The notes under the pieces were generated by a model. The model saw only the letters and a list, made by a program, of their open reading frames with translations, did no database searches and was not told where the DNA came from. A DNA stretch of 64,000 nt. Source: Acanthosoma haemorrhoidale (taxonomy: Eukaryota > Arthropoda > Insecta > Hemiptera > Acanthosomatidae). The position numbers and the translations under genes are program-made. This document shows positions 13,166-23,243 of this stretch, piece after piece; positions within the stretch are counted from its first letter, which is position 1; the number at the start of each line of letters is the position of its first letter. The stretch covers positions 119,409,866 to 119,473,865 of the forward strand of contig OV884011.1 in NCBI GenBank assembly GCA_930367205.1, written 5' to 3'.

Positions 13166-16100
13166 AAGAAAAGATAAAATTAAAAATGTATATAAATACA
13201 AATAAAAGACACATATTAATCAATAATTACAAATGACAAACTTAAATAAACGTAAAAAATAACGTAAATATTTAAATACGTGCATACCTAGATTTACCCA
13301 TTAAAAATAAAATAAAAATACCCTAGATGATATGTGATATTGAATAATAGAAACCTACCTTATATCATTAGAATGCCATTCAAATCAACAGCCTTGCATT
13401 ATTTAGCACTGTATGCAACAAACCATTTTTTGGGGTAGAAAATAACTAAATAATCCTATTTTTAACACATTTAAATGAAGGATAACGGCTAATGGAAGGG
13501 AGAAGGGAGAAAGGAGTTCTAGAAGGATTATGCGACTATGAACGATTATACGACTAGAAGGAATTGTGTAATGTTATAGTTCTTTAGGAATCCGGATACC
13601 GGATTTAGGACTTCGCGATAATCATTGTTTTTATTATTAAATCGAAATTTATTCATCCAGTACATGTTTAATTAAACATATTTATATTTGATAATATATA
13701 TTTATAACTGACAATACTATCCCTCCGGTTCAATGTTTTTGCCATGTTCGACTTCTAATGGTGGTCAAACGGTTTTAGCCGAACAGACCGGTAACTCATT
13801 AATATTCATTATTTTCTCCCAGCAGGGCTCAGGCAAACATCTATTCAATATCCTATTGTTTAATGCAAATTGGCTTCAAACCCTTGACCTCAGGGATATT
13901 GTTTGTCAGCAGACAGTAACGCTGAAACAATTATAATTTGGTGTTATGGCTACACTCACGAATATTCTCATGATATTCTTAGGACCAAACTGATAAACAG
14001 GCTGATTTAAGATAATGCAATTTCTGATAAAATCCCATGTATATAGTGTTTATGGCCTGTGCCTTTTTGGAACATCTGATGTATACGAGTTTTGCACTAT
14101 GCCAAGGGCCCTCGGCTGAGTTTATTTCAATTTGAAATCTATATAGACAATGACCCAAGTAAGAGGTTACGTCCGTACAATAGAATTTATTATTTAGTTT
14201 ATAATGGTTTTTCAGACATCAGGTGTGTGTTTTCCTCCTTTAATTTACACTTCCTTGCTTCCCCTCTTTATTAAGGTATACATAGAATATACCATGATTT
14301 ATGTTCATCCAACGAATAGTACAGCTATAAGAAAATCAGATTCTAAGTTGCTAAGGTAAGCAAATTAATTTTACATTTCCTAATGTTTTATTGTTGCATC
14401 GTTTAATTTTATATTGCGAGAGCACTCCTCAAACAAGCTAACTATCTTACTGTCTGAAAATTGGATTATAGCTATTACAAATTTAATAAGATTAGGGATT
14501 TAAACTATTCATATCAATTGGATTTCCATGCTATATTATATCAATATAATAACAATATATGGTTTAGAATTGTACTGAAATAATAAAAATACCCCCTGCT
14601 GCGCTGTGAGCTCTGGCTGGCTTCCCTATTATTGTTCTTCCCACAAGAGGCTGCCTGAAATACTGCCTCCTTCCTAACTGATATCTTTATTTTAGGCTTT
14701 CATTCCGAAAAGGGGAATCTTTATACTTCTTATCTTTTCTTTTTTTATCATTTTAGAACCTCAAGTTTTCTTTTTTCTTTCGCAAACACTCCTGGTAGTT
14801 CGGTTAGCCAAATCTACAGTAAAAATGTATTCATTATTTATGGTACCACTTATTAAAAAGTTAATGGATGATGTAAATAAATTATATTGTGAGAATTAAT
14901 AGCACTTGAAGAAACACCAGATGCTCTGTTCTGTGTACATAAATATTAAATTATACAAATCGATCATTGTTGAACACAGCATTTAGACACATTATCTCCA
15001 AACAAACGTTAATTTATATCGCCTGAAGCAACTTTTGAAGCATATATATGTAATTGGGGCGTCTTACAATTTTGTTATTTCATTTCGAGTTATATTTATT
15101 TTCTGTCTCCTTTTTACAAAAAGATTATAATTACAAGAGACGTCCCAGAATTTAACATTTTTTATTTATACCTATCTGTAACAGTTTCCATTTTGTAAAT
15201 ATAATATTGTTAATCGGAGCATTAGCACTCAAACATAGTCACTCGTTTAAACCTCACTACATGTATAGCTTAATAAAGAGCAAGGAAGTGTAAATTAAAG
15301 GAGGAAAACACACACCTGACGTCTGAAAAACCATTATAAACTAACACTAAATTCTATTGTGCGGACTTTGAAATTAAAATAGATCAGTTTATCTGATATT
15401 GATCTGATAGTTTATCAGAAGTTATAGAGAAGTTGGTATTTAAATTATATAAGAAAAAAACTTGGAGTCTCTTTAAATAAAGCTTTTTTCATTGATATAC
15501 TATCCAAGTCGACATTTTGCCGATTCAAGCATCGTCAAGACTAAATTATGACCTCAAGAGTGTATATATACTTTTTCTAATATAATATAAGTAAATATAA
15601 TTTAAACAAGTAAGAAGCATTTATTATGTTTCCTTGAAACTAATAAGGGTTACAGTGAAGTAATAGAGCCGACTTTAATAATCGACATTAGAAATTCCTA
15701 AAAGTTTTGGGAACCAACAATAGCGACTTAATGTGGTTTATCCGATTTATATATATTTTTTTCAAATCAATATTATAGGTATTTAAAGGTTTTAGTTTGT
15801 AAAATACACAATTTTCAGCTAACGAGATAGTTAAAGGAATGTAGTTTTGATCAAAAATACTTAACTGTTTTCTCAACTATTTTTAGGAAACTATCTACTT
15901 TCGTCCGCTCTAATCCCTTTGACTACAAGGTAGACTTTATTACCAATGTGACCAATTTCGTTCATTAAAAAAAACCTAAGATTTAGAGGAAAAAAGGTAG
16001 GTAGGACCAACTAGTCTAAATTGATTGATTCTGATAATATCAGAAAACATGTAATAAGTATAAGTATATAAAATTTTGGGGCATATAATGAGCATAAAGG

Positions 16101-17240
16101 ACGGTGTTGTTCATGTCAGCTAAACGACAGAGCAGCAGAGCGCCTATTTGTTACAGGGCCATGCTTCCCGGTGCCATTGTTGGTCGTAGACAACGGCACC
16201 CTAACGAACGCTAGAGGGATGAACATATTACCAAATATTTGCACCGCTCGCAGAGAGGCATGTGGCCCACCCGAATAAGCCACACTAATCCGTTTAGTCC
16301 ACCCCCGGCTACTAAATACAATTACTATTTATGCTATACAAACATCGAGCTAAATGGATGCTAGAGGACCCATTTAGCTATCATGGTGACCCATGTTCTT
16401 TTCAACCACTCCCGCAGCACAAAATGTTTTACGATAATAGTAGCGTATTTGTTGTTGTCAGGAGCGATTGGATCGATTACGACCATTAAGGTCTGTAATA
16501 CGGTTCAAATAGTTTATTAACGACTGCCGTTTTGCTTGAGCGGTTCAATTACACAGCGTTGCCGAGAGGTTATTCCGTTATTGTATTAGTCAGTAGAAGT
16601 TTGAATTGATAAGGTATAAGCGAAGGTTGTTTTCCAAACAAGGTAAACATATGTAAATTTAATATGACGATCAGCAGTTCAATACTGGCTAAAAATTCAA
16701 GACAAGTGCTCTTTAACAATTGAAACTCTGCGCTCTTGTCATACTCCTAAGTACTTTGTGTTTCAAGCTTACCGATTGTCGACATCAGATCTGTAATTTT
16801 CATAGAAACATTGGAAGAGGATAGTCGTTAACTACACGCGACAACTCCTCTACACGAGGTTTCACCTTAACAGGATTATTTTTCCTTACTTTAAACAGTA
16901 GTAATTTTGAAACTATACTGCTTTAGTGACGCATACCGAACGACAATGTAAATTTCTTGTTATAGGCCTGAGCATACGCTCCTCGAAACAAAACTTTTTA
17001 TTTCATACCTTTATTTTAATCAACGCAGGAAAAATGAGTGTTCAGTAATACAAGTAGATTTATATCTGTTTCTATTTAGCTACAGGCCCAACGGTTTCCT
17101 TCAACCTAGTCAATGTCTGTGTACTCACTTGATAAAAAGAAACGGTCGATGGTAATGAAAACAAACGTATCTGCCATTGCCGGTACTACAGAGTACTTCT
17201 GCGCAATTAAAACATTGATTATTTCATATATAAATATATA
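13166..17240. other. AT-rich stretch without a supported gene
   Basis: Holds an imperfect hairpin at 16170-16200 (11-bp arms GGTGCC-A/G-TTGT, one mismatch, 9-base loop) inside a small GC-rich islet. No conserved coding sequence was found. Confidence 0.6.
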
Positions 17241-17244
17241 TATA
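17241..17244 (+). repeat. TATA target duplication, left side of Gypsy element
   Basis: TATA abuts the LTR here and again at 22579-22582. Both sit in a longer TA run, so the duplication could be 4-6 bp. Gypsy-group integrases typically duplicate a short TA-rich target. Confidence 0.7.
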
Positions 17245-17424
17245 AGTTAATGTTTATTGAATTACAAGCTAAGAAAGGTTGGTAATAAGAACACGTAGAA
17301 CGTTATAACAAGACTACTTTATTTAGACCAAGATACCTCTATCTATAGGTATTACCTGTAAACATATACAGATAACATATGTTTGGGGATTAAGGCTGGG
17401 CACTAGCGGCGCCTGGATTTAACT
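17245..17424 (-). repeat. 3' LTR of Gypsy element
   Basis: 180 bp, matching 22399-22578 at every position I compared. In element orientation it starts AGTTAA and ends TTAACT. Two AATAAA signals occur on the minus strand (17318-17323 and 17253-17258), the second close to the LTR end. Confidence 0.96.
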
Positions 17425-17436
17425 CCCCCCCACCAG
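17425..17436 (-). other. Polypurine tract
   Basis: On the minus strand a GGTGGGGGGG run ends directly at the first base of the 3' LTR. This is the usual place for plus-strand DNA priming in LTR elements. The related fragment has GGTAGGGGGG at the equivalent point (about 43938-43947). Confidence 0.85.
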
Positions 17437-17731
17437 TTTACGAACACCCATTCGCAAACTTTGAAGTCCAACACTCGGACGTCTTAGTCCATTCAAATAA
17501 TGCTCCGCTAATGTTACAAAGGAGCAAAGGCCAGCCCCGCCCGTACACAGCCTGTAATCCCTCACATTAAACTCTAATCCTATAAAACGTAAAAACCAAC
17601 TGTCACTTGTAAACAAAAAACATAAAAGAAAACTTTGACTTTTAAAAAAAAACAATACTTCTGTGGGAAAAATCACATAACTATAACTATTTACAATGTT
17701 CCTTGCGTGTATGCTGCGAGGACACTCCAGC
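17437..17731 (-). other. Spacer between pol and 3' LTR; no env gene
   Basis: About 295 bases separate the pol stop from the polypurine tract. One frame of 85 codons (17419-17676, minus) runs through it and into the LTR. It has a hydrophobic, Phe-rich start, but it is far too short for an envelope protein and shows no furin-like or fusion motif. The related copy has non-coding sequence of similar length here. Confidence 0.7.
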
Positions 17732-20700
17732 TCATTCCTGATCTACAACCTCCCCCCCAGGTGGAAGCTTTAACTGTTCTATGTGGACATTTCGCCGCTT
17801 CTTAGGGGGTCGTATACTCTCAATTGTCACGACGTTGTGTTCCCTAATCACGACCACTTTAAATGGGCCCTCATATCGCACCAGCTCTTTGCTCCTATTT
17901 GACCCTAGTTTTTTATAGACGATAGTCCCGATTTTAAGTTCCCCCATTCGATCCCGGACTTTGAGGTTTTCCCGTTCCACTCGTCTCGCTTTGTCCCTCG
18001 TTATCCTTTCTCTGACTTTGTCGCATATTTTCCTCAAAGAGACAGTATTACTCGCCATTTTCTCCGCCATTCCCTTGTCTGCTACCGTCTCTGCCCCATT
18101 TCTCCGTCTTTCGCGCAGCCCAAAGAGGATCTCGAACGGGGAGAACCCCGTCGCGGTGTGGATCGAATGATTGTAAGCGGCCACCGCCTTCGGCATTGCC
18201 TCATTCGCCGGCAGACCCTTTTCCGCGTGATATACCCGCAGGTGGTCACTCAGGGTGCTGTGCAATCTTTCTATCCCTCCTCTACTCTTAGGGTGCCCTG
18301 GGGTATTAAGATGCCAAGAGACATCGAGAGTCTTCATTTCTTTTCGGATGTTGGCATTGTCAAATTCTCTGCCCCCATCCGACGCGATCCGGTCTGGTAC
18401 TCCGTAAAACTGGAACCAGGTATTTAATGCCAGCATTACCGCGTCTGATGACCGATCTTGCACCGGGTGCGCCATGGCCACTTTGCTAAAGCTGTCGATT
18501 GTGGTAACCCACTTATACCCCCTCCAAGTGAAGGTATCCACTTGTAAGTCACTCAACGGTGTCTCGGCGGTGGGCGATTCTTCTTGTCGCCCCCGTGGCG
18601 GATGTCTGTCATACTTCGTAGTGAGACAAACTGCACATGCCCCTATCATTTCTTGTATGCTCTTTTTCATTCCCCACCAAAAGTACCTCCGCCGCAACGC
18701 TTGCAACGTTTCCTGAACTCCACGGTGGTTCGTTTTTCCTTGGTGATAGGCCAGCGTCACTTCCAGCTGCTGTTCTCTGTCTTTGAGTGTCTCCACCATC
18801 GACGTGCACCGAATAAATATCCTATCCACTCCAAGTTGTTCCGTTCGCCAGAGTCTACGAATTTTCTCCCAAATAGTGGCATTCCCTACAAATACATGAT
18901 GGGTCTTTCCGGGTTCCGAGGCATCTTTCAATGCACGGCAAATTTGGTGGTTCCTAACCCCTGGTGGCGACCAAATCGTCGCGATTTTACTTCTCCCATA
19001 ACTGTCATATGCGATCTGCAGCCGCCCTGAGGTCTTGGATTTCCAAATGATCTGCCGTCTTTTGTCGTTCACGATCCCTTCTGTTACTTCCATTTCAACA
19101 GGTCTTTCGGCGGCGGAACCTTCCTCTTCAAGGGTTTCCTCACCTTCGCTATCTCCTCGCGTACCGAGGCTTCCATCCTCCCCGGGTGTCCATTCCCGGA
19201 GAAACTGTTGGATTTCCCCGGATGGTTCCCCTTCTTCCAATGCATTCACAGTAATGGCTCTGGACAGCCAGTCTGCCACTACGTTCTCTTTCCCGGGTTT
19301 ATATATGATCTCCATATTGTACTGGGACAAAAACTCTTTCCACCTCGTGACCCGCGCCGAGGACTCCTTTAACTTTCCTACCCATTGTAGGGGTCTGTGG
19401 TCGGTGTGAACACGGAATTTTCTGCCGAAGACATATGGGCGGAAATGGTCTATAGCCCAGACGATACCTAGGAGCTCTCTCTCTAGAGCACTATACCGCG
19501 CTTCCGTTTCTGTGAGCCGTCGACTAGCGTACGCCACCGGGCGCTCCCCACCGTCTCTCTCCTGCGACAACACTGCCCCCAGTGCGTATTCGCTGGCATC
19601 AGTGGTGATTGTGAAGGGATGTTGGAAATCGGGAAATGCTAATATCGGTTCCTCTTGTAAGCTAGACATACATTTCCGGATGTTCTGCTCCATGATTGGG
19701 GTAATTACCACCCTCGCTCCCTTTCGCAGTAAATTATTAATAGGCACCAGGTATGCCGCCATGTCCGGCACAAATCTTCTGTAATAATTAAGCGTCCCCA
19801 GAAGTCGACGGATCCCCTTTACATCTGTGGGCACCACCATCCTTCTAATGGCCTCGACCTTCGTAGAGTCTGGCTTAACCCCCTCCTGTGAGATAGTGTG
19901 GCCCAAAAAATTGATTTTTTTCTTCCCCAACAGAGACTTCTCCATGGACAATTTTAATCCGAATTCGCGGACTCTTTGAAATACACTTCTTAGGTGCTCA
20001 ACGTGCTCTGCCTCCGTTCTGCTGAAAACTAACAGATCGTCCATGTAGACCTGGCATACCGCTTCGTCTATTCCCCTCAAAAATTCATCCATTAGGCGTT
20101 GAAAGGTAATCGGGGCGTTTTTCAGTCCAAATGGCATCCTGGTAAATTGATAATGCCCCCTCTCAAATGTAAAGGCCGTTTTGTCTTGGTCGTTCGCACT
20201 CATCTTGATCTGGTGATAGCCTGCCTTTAGATCTAGGGTACTAAATATTGTCGCCCCGTTCAATCTGTCTAATATGTCCTCAAATCGGGGAATAGGATAC
20301 TTCTCATCCGTCGTGTTCTCGTTTAACTTCCGATAATCGATAACTACCCTGTATTTCTCCGTCTCGTCCCCAGGTCTATTTTTCTTCCTCACTGCCCATA
20401 GAGGACTGTTATATGGCGAAGTGCTATCAATTATAATCCCTTGCCGTTTGAGACTCTCTAGCTCCTCTCTAATATGCCTACGTAGTGCCTGCGGATATCG
20501 TCTCTCTTTCACGTATGTGACGCGTTCTTTCTTTAACTGGATCTCGTGGACCGTCTTCCCAGTCGCTCCTAGCGTGTCTCCCTCTACGTAAAAAATATCC
20601 TCAAACTCCCTCTGTAGGCCTTCCCTCCAGCCCTCTATTTTATTAACCGCCCCTATCCGCGCTCTTCCGTCCCATATAGTCCCTTGACATTTATATTCCA

Positions 20701-21055
20701 CTTTGCCCAACTTAATGTTCCATTTTTCCCCGATATTCTCCACACGCGCACCTACCTTCCCCAACATGTCGCACCCAACTATCACCTGGTACTCCCGCGG
20801 CATGTTTCCTACGATATGTATCTTTAGATCTCCCCCTTTCTTCGCCCACCTATTTAGCCCTATGACTAACTCTCCCACTACCTCGCAAGGGCCTCCCAGG
20901 GTGATTAAACTACAATTACATACCTGAATCTGGAGTGCCCTCTCTCCACCATACAGCCTCTCCAGCGCTCCGCGGGACATGATGGTGTTGGTGCTTCCCG
21001 TGTCCACCAGACACATCTCTCCTCCTTTGACCCTAATTATTGGCAACGCACACAT
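17732..21055 (-). CDS. pol: Gypsy pol polyprotein (protease, RT, RNase H, integrase)
   Basis: This frame of 1,107 codons (from the ATG) encodes the replication enzymes. Aspartic protease: DTG at residues 18-20. Reverse transcriptase: LDLKAGYHQ at 274-282 and the catalytic YMDD at 337-340. RNase H: Asp486, Glu525, Asp552 and Asp595. Integrase: zinc module H771/H777/C807/C810 and a catalytic triad Asp840, Asp893, Glu929 with exact D-35-E spacing, then a GPF-type C-terminal module at about 1063. The order PR-RT-RH-IN defines Ty3/Gypsy. The frame is open for 19 further codons upstream, back to the gag stop, and is in the same frame as gag. Pol is therefore probably made as a Gag-Pol fusion rather than from this ATG. 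No frameshift or missing catalytic residue was seen. Confidence 0.96.
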   Translation of the reverse strand: MCALPIIRVKGGEMCLVDTGSTNTIMSRGALERLYGGERALQIQVCNCSLITLGGPCEVVGELVIGLNRWAKKGGDLKIHIVGNMPREYQVIVGCDMLGKVGARVENIGEKWNIKLGKVEYKCQGTIWDGRARIGAVNKIEGWREGLQREFEDIFYVEGDTLGATGKTVHEIQLKKERVTYVKERRYPQALRRHIREELESLKRQGIIIDSTSPYNSPLWAVRKKNRPGDETEKYRVVIDYRKLNENTTDEKYPIPRFEDILDRLNGATIFSTLDLKAGYHQIKMSANDQDKTAFTFERGHYQFTRMPFGLKNAPITFQRLMDEFLRGIDEAVCQVYMDDLLVFSRTEAEHVEHLRSVFQRVREFGLKLSMEKSLLGKKKINFLGHTISQEGVKPDSTKVEAIRRMVVPTDVKGIRRLLGTLNYYRRFVPDMAAYLVPINNLLRKGARVVITPIMEQNIRKCMSSLQEEPILAFPDFQHPFTITTDASEYALGAVLSQERDGGERPVAYASRRLTETEARYSALERELLGIVWAIDHFRPYVFGRKFRVHTDHRPLQWVGKLKESSARVTRWKEFLSQYNMEIIYKPGKENVVADWLSRAITVNALEEGEPSGEIQQFLREWTPGEDGSLGTRGDSEGEETLEEEGSAAERPVEMEVTEGIVNDKRRQIIWKSKTSGRLQIAYDSYGRSKIATIWSPPGVRNHQICRALKDASEPGKTHHVFVGNATIWEKIRRLWRTEQLGVDRIFIRCTSMVETLKDREQQLEVTLAYHQGKTNHRGVQETLQALRRRYFWWGMKKSIQEMIGACAVCLTTKYDRHPPRGRQEESPTAETPLSDLQVDTFTWRGYKWVTTIDSFSKVAMAHPVQDRSSDAVMLALNTWFQFYGVPDRIASDGGREFDNANIRKEMKTLDVSWHLNTPGHPKSRGGIERLHSTLSDHLRVYHAEKGLPANEAMPKAVAAYNHSIHTATGFSPFEILFGLRERRRNGAETVADKGMAEKMASNTVSLRKICDKVRERITRDKARRVERENLKVRDRMGELKIGTIVYKKLGSNRSKELVRYEGPFKVVVIREHNVVTIESIRPPKKRRNVHIEQLKLPPGGEVVDQE

Positions 21056-21112
21056 CCTCTCCCGAATTGCATTACATCTCAGGATGCGGTCGCCTCTCTG
21101 CCGACACGCTCC

Positions 21113-21115
21113 TCA
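21113..21115 (-). promoter_or_regulatory. In-frame UGA between gag and pol (candidate readthrough codon)
   Basis: gag and pol share one frame (their ATGs are 1,248 bases apart, a multiple of three), and this TGA is the only stop between them. The context is GCC TGA GGA. A small hairpin (GTCG/CGAC arms) could form roughly 10 bases downstream. Options are suppression, as in gammaretroviruses, re-initiation at the pol ATG, or a recent CGA-to-TGA mutation of a fused gag-pol frame. Confidence 0.6.
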
Positions 21116-22303
21116 GGCTTCATCACGTTGCTCCCATCTACGTGACTCGACCTTCTGCCCTGTCTGTCTCCTGTTTCTGCTGCGCCTCGCTTCTTCTCCT
21201 TCAGTTCCCGAAGTCCCTGATGACTCATCTTCTGATGATCCACTCTCCCCATGTGTCATGCTCCGTCTCTCTCTTACTTCTTGAGTGTTTACCTCCATTG
21301 GTTCTGGTCGTTGGTATTCTCTCCTCCGGAAGATATACGGGCAATGCCTCGCGATGTGTCCTTCCTCGCCACACTCAAAACATTTTGTTCGAGGACACTG
21401 TGCCACTAAATGTCCTGCCTTCCTACATCCGTGGCATTTTCTTTCTTCCCTGGGCGGGGCATACCTCGGTCTCGTTCCTCTAAATCTTCTTTCTCCTGTC
21501 GTTCCCTTGTCTCTGCCAATAACGGACGTTTCTGGTCTCCTCCAGGTTGGTTTCAGGGTCCGGGTTCTTTTGTATGCAACTCGGCTCCACTCATTGTCGA
21601 CGTCTTGCACCCTCACTTCTTCCTCCTTGGCACTAGTGTCGATCATTGATTGTGCACACTCCGAGAACGAGCGCTCATCAGAGAATCCTTCTTTTCTTCC
21701 TGTCTCCTTGGCCAGTTGCACTTTTAGAATTGTGGATAAGAATCCCATTCTACCCTCCACCTCTTCTACGCTAATCGACTCTCTCATCTTCTCCGTTATC
21801 TTATTGAAACGGACTACTAACCCCGCAGCATATTGCCCGTTACTTTGTCTTGGGGACTTTGTCTCCCTAAACATTTGGAATATGTCCTCCTCGGGAGTCC
21901 ATCGTCCTCCTCCGTACGCCTTCTTCAATCTCATCTTAATTAATTCCCACGGGGTTTCTTCATCTGCCTGAATTTGATTCAGTATACTTCTCTTGACCCG
22001 ACATATCAGGGCCGCCTTCAACGATTCCGCGTCTCTGGGATCTATTAAATTTTCTTCTGCTTTAGCTCCAATTAAAGCTGTGAGACGGTCTCCTCCTTTT
22101 AGGAAATGGTTCAGCTCACCCAGTTCCCCAGTGAATCTCTCCAGCTCCGCAACAGCCTTCCTCAGATCCTGGGTATTCATCGCTTTTACCCTCATCAGCG
22201 CGAGCGCCGTGGCATGAACTTCTGGCATAGTTCCCACTCTTCTAATATCTGCTCCCTCTACGAGATTCAAGACGGGCTGTCTCAAAATTCCTCCTTCAGT
22301 CAT
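21113..22303 (-). CDS. gag: Gypsy Gag (capsid and nucleocapsid)
   Basis: A protein of 396 residues that would form the particle and package RNA. The first 230 or so residues are a helical, capsid-like region. The C-terminal part is basic and carries two CCHC zinc knuckles, both with CX2CX4HX4C spacing: C290/C293/H298/C303 and C308/C311/H316/C321. It ends in an acidic-Ser then Arg-rich tail. The ATG lies about 95 bases inside the 5' LTR end and is the first plausible start after the primer site. A fragment of the region at residues 105-155 (IQADEET, then GGRWTPEEDIF) recurs in the deleted relative at 42.2 kb, which supports the call. Confidence 0.94.
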   Translation of the reverse strand: MTEGGILRQPVLNLVEGADIRRVGTMPEVHATALALMRVKAMNTQDLRKAVAELERFTGELGELNHFLKGGDRLTALIGAKAEENLIDPRDAESLKAALICRVKRSILNQIQADEETPWELIKMRLKKAYGGGRWTPEEDIFQMFRETKSPRQSNGQYAAGLVVRFNKITEKMRESISVEEVEGRMGFLSTILKVQLAKETGRKEGFSDERSFSECAQSMIDTSAKEEEVRVQDVDNEWSRVAYKRTRTLKPTWRRPETSVIGRDKGTTGERRFRGTRPRYAPPREERKCHGCRKAGHLVAQCPRTKCFECGEEGHIARHCPYIFRRREYQRPEPMEVNTQEVRERRSMTHGESGSSEDESSGTSGTEGEEARRSRNRRQTGQKVESRRWEQRDEA

Positions 22304-22381
22304 CTTCTCTCTTTCGCGTATAGAAGAAAAAAAAACAAAAAAAAATTACGCTCGCACTCGATAACTCTCTTTCTCCACGGT

Positions 22382-22399
22382 TCCCGGGTTTCGGCACCA
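22382..22399 (-). other. Primer binding site, tRNA-Phe type
   Basis: On the minus strand TGGTGCCGAAACCCGGGA directly follows the 5' LTR. It is complementary to a tRNA 3' end reading TTTCGGCACCA, the acceptor end of animal tRNA-Phe (which begins GCCGAAA). The first T is shared with the last base of the LTR. Confidence 0.85.
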
Positions 22400-22578
22400 G
22401 TTAATGTTTATTGAATTACAAGCTAAGAAAGGTTGGTAATAAGAACACGTAGAACGTTATAACAAGACTACTTTATTTAGACCAAGATACCTCTATCTAT
22501 AGGTATTACCTGTAAACATATACAGATAACATATGTTTGGGGATTAAGGCTGGGCACTAGCGGCGCCTGGATTTAACT
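22399..22578 (-). repeat. 5' LTR of Gypsy element
   Basis: 180 bp, apparently identical to 17245-17424. It should carry the promoter, but no convincing TATA box could be assigned in so short an LTR. Confidence 0.96.
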
Positions 22579-22582
22579 TATA
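22579..22582 (+). repeat. TATA target duplication, right side of Gypsy element
   Basis: TATA adjoining the LTR and continuing as a TA run, matching 17241-17244. Confidence 0.7.
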
Positions 22583-22796
22583 TATATATGCATATTTAAT
22601 TAATTCATATTTATTTAATTATGTAACTCATATGCTCAGCCTCCTGTGACGATGGATGACCTATGAACTTCGGCGTCTCTGAGTTTCAGACCAAACTCTG
22701 TCGATTCAGTGTAATGGAATGAGCCAAATAAACTAGAACTTATGAACATAGAGTATAGTAATTGGTACTTGAATATTGAAACATAATTTATTATGT

Positions 22797-23243
22797 TGAA
22801 AATTAACCACCCTGATCCCCACAGTCATTACACCAATCTCTATAATTCTCCTCGGTGACTAAAGTGGCCGAGATTGGTGGAGATTATGGGCAATGCAAGA
22901 TTGTCCCCTTTAAAACTTTTATCATAATATTTATTCTGATATGACATAAAATGAGTGACAGTGGAAGTCCTGGCAATTGCCAGTTTTTCCAGTCATGTCC
23001 TCTGCCCGTATGTGGCTCCGGCTGATGGAGGAGCGTGGGGTACTTCTTAAGACTCCGCTTTCTCTTTCTTGTTCGCATGGGTGGAAGGTGACAACCATGT
23101 GGCTTTTGGGAGGTCTCTGGGCTGTTTGTAAAGACCGTATGAACGATTGAATGAATGAAGAATTGTAGAGAATGAGAACATTGAACACAATTACTTATTA
23201 CCCAATAAGGCAGGTTACAACTTTATCACAATAAAGATTTGAT
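22797..23243 (+). mobile_element. Truncated LINE A 3' end
   Basis: Starts in the last part of ORF2 (AACCACCCTGATCCCCACAG, coding for a NHPNP-type segment) and continues through the family 3' UTR (GTCCTGGCAATTGCCAGTTT...) to the terminal AATAAAG at about 23230. Between the two it carries about 50 bases (around 22912-22955) that are absent from the full-length copy but shared with the copy at 25124, marking a subfamily. Confidence 0.85.

Larger units (their letters stand above)
17245..22578 (-). mobile_element. Complete Ty3/Gypsy LTR retrotransposon
   Basis: A 5,334-bp element on the minus strand, in order: 5' LTR, primer site, leader of about 95 bases, gag, UGA, pol (PR-RT-RH-IN), spacer of about 295 bases, polypurine tract, 3' LTR. 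The two 180-bp LTRs appear identical base for base and both large frames are open, so the insertion is recent and possibly competent. LTR termini are AGTTAA...TTAACT, the style seen in the gypsy/errantivirus group, and the element sits in TA-repeat DNA. No envelope-like gene is present, so it looks like a non-enveloped member of, or relative to, that group. Confidence 0.96.

Noticed and set aside
17419..17676. 85-codon minus-strand frame after pol, considered as env remnant
   Set aside because: Too short, runs into the LTR, and has no envelope motifs.
18584..19030. 148-codon plus-strand frame and several others at 17.9-22.2 kb
   Set aside because: They lie antisense to gag/pol of the Gypsy element, which has clear domains. 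They are shadow frames.
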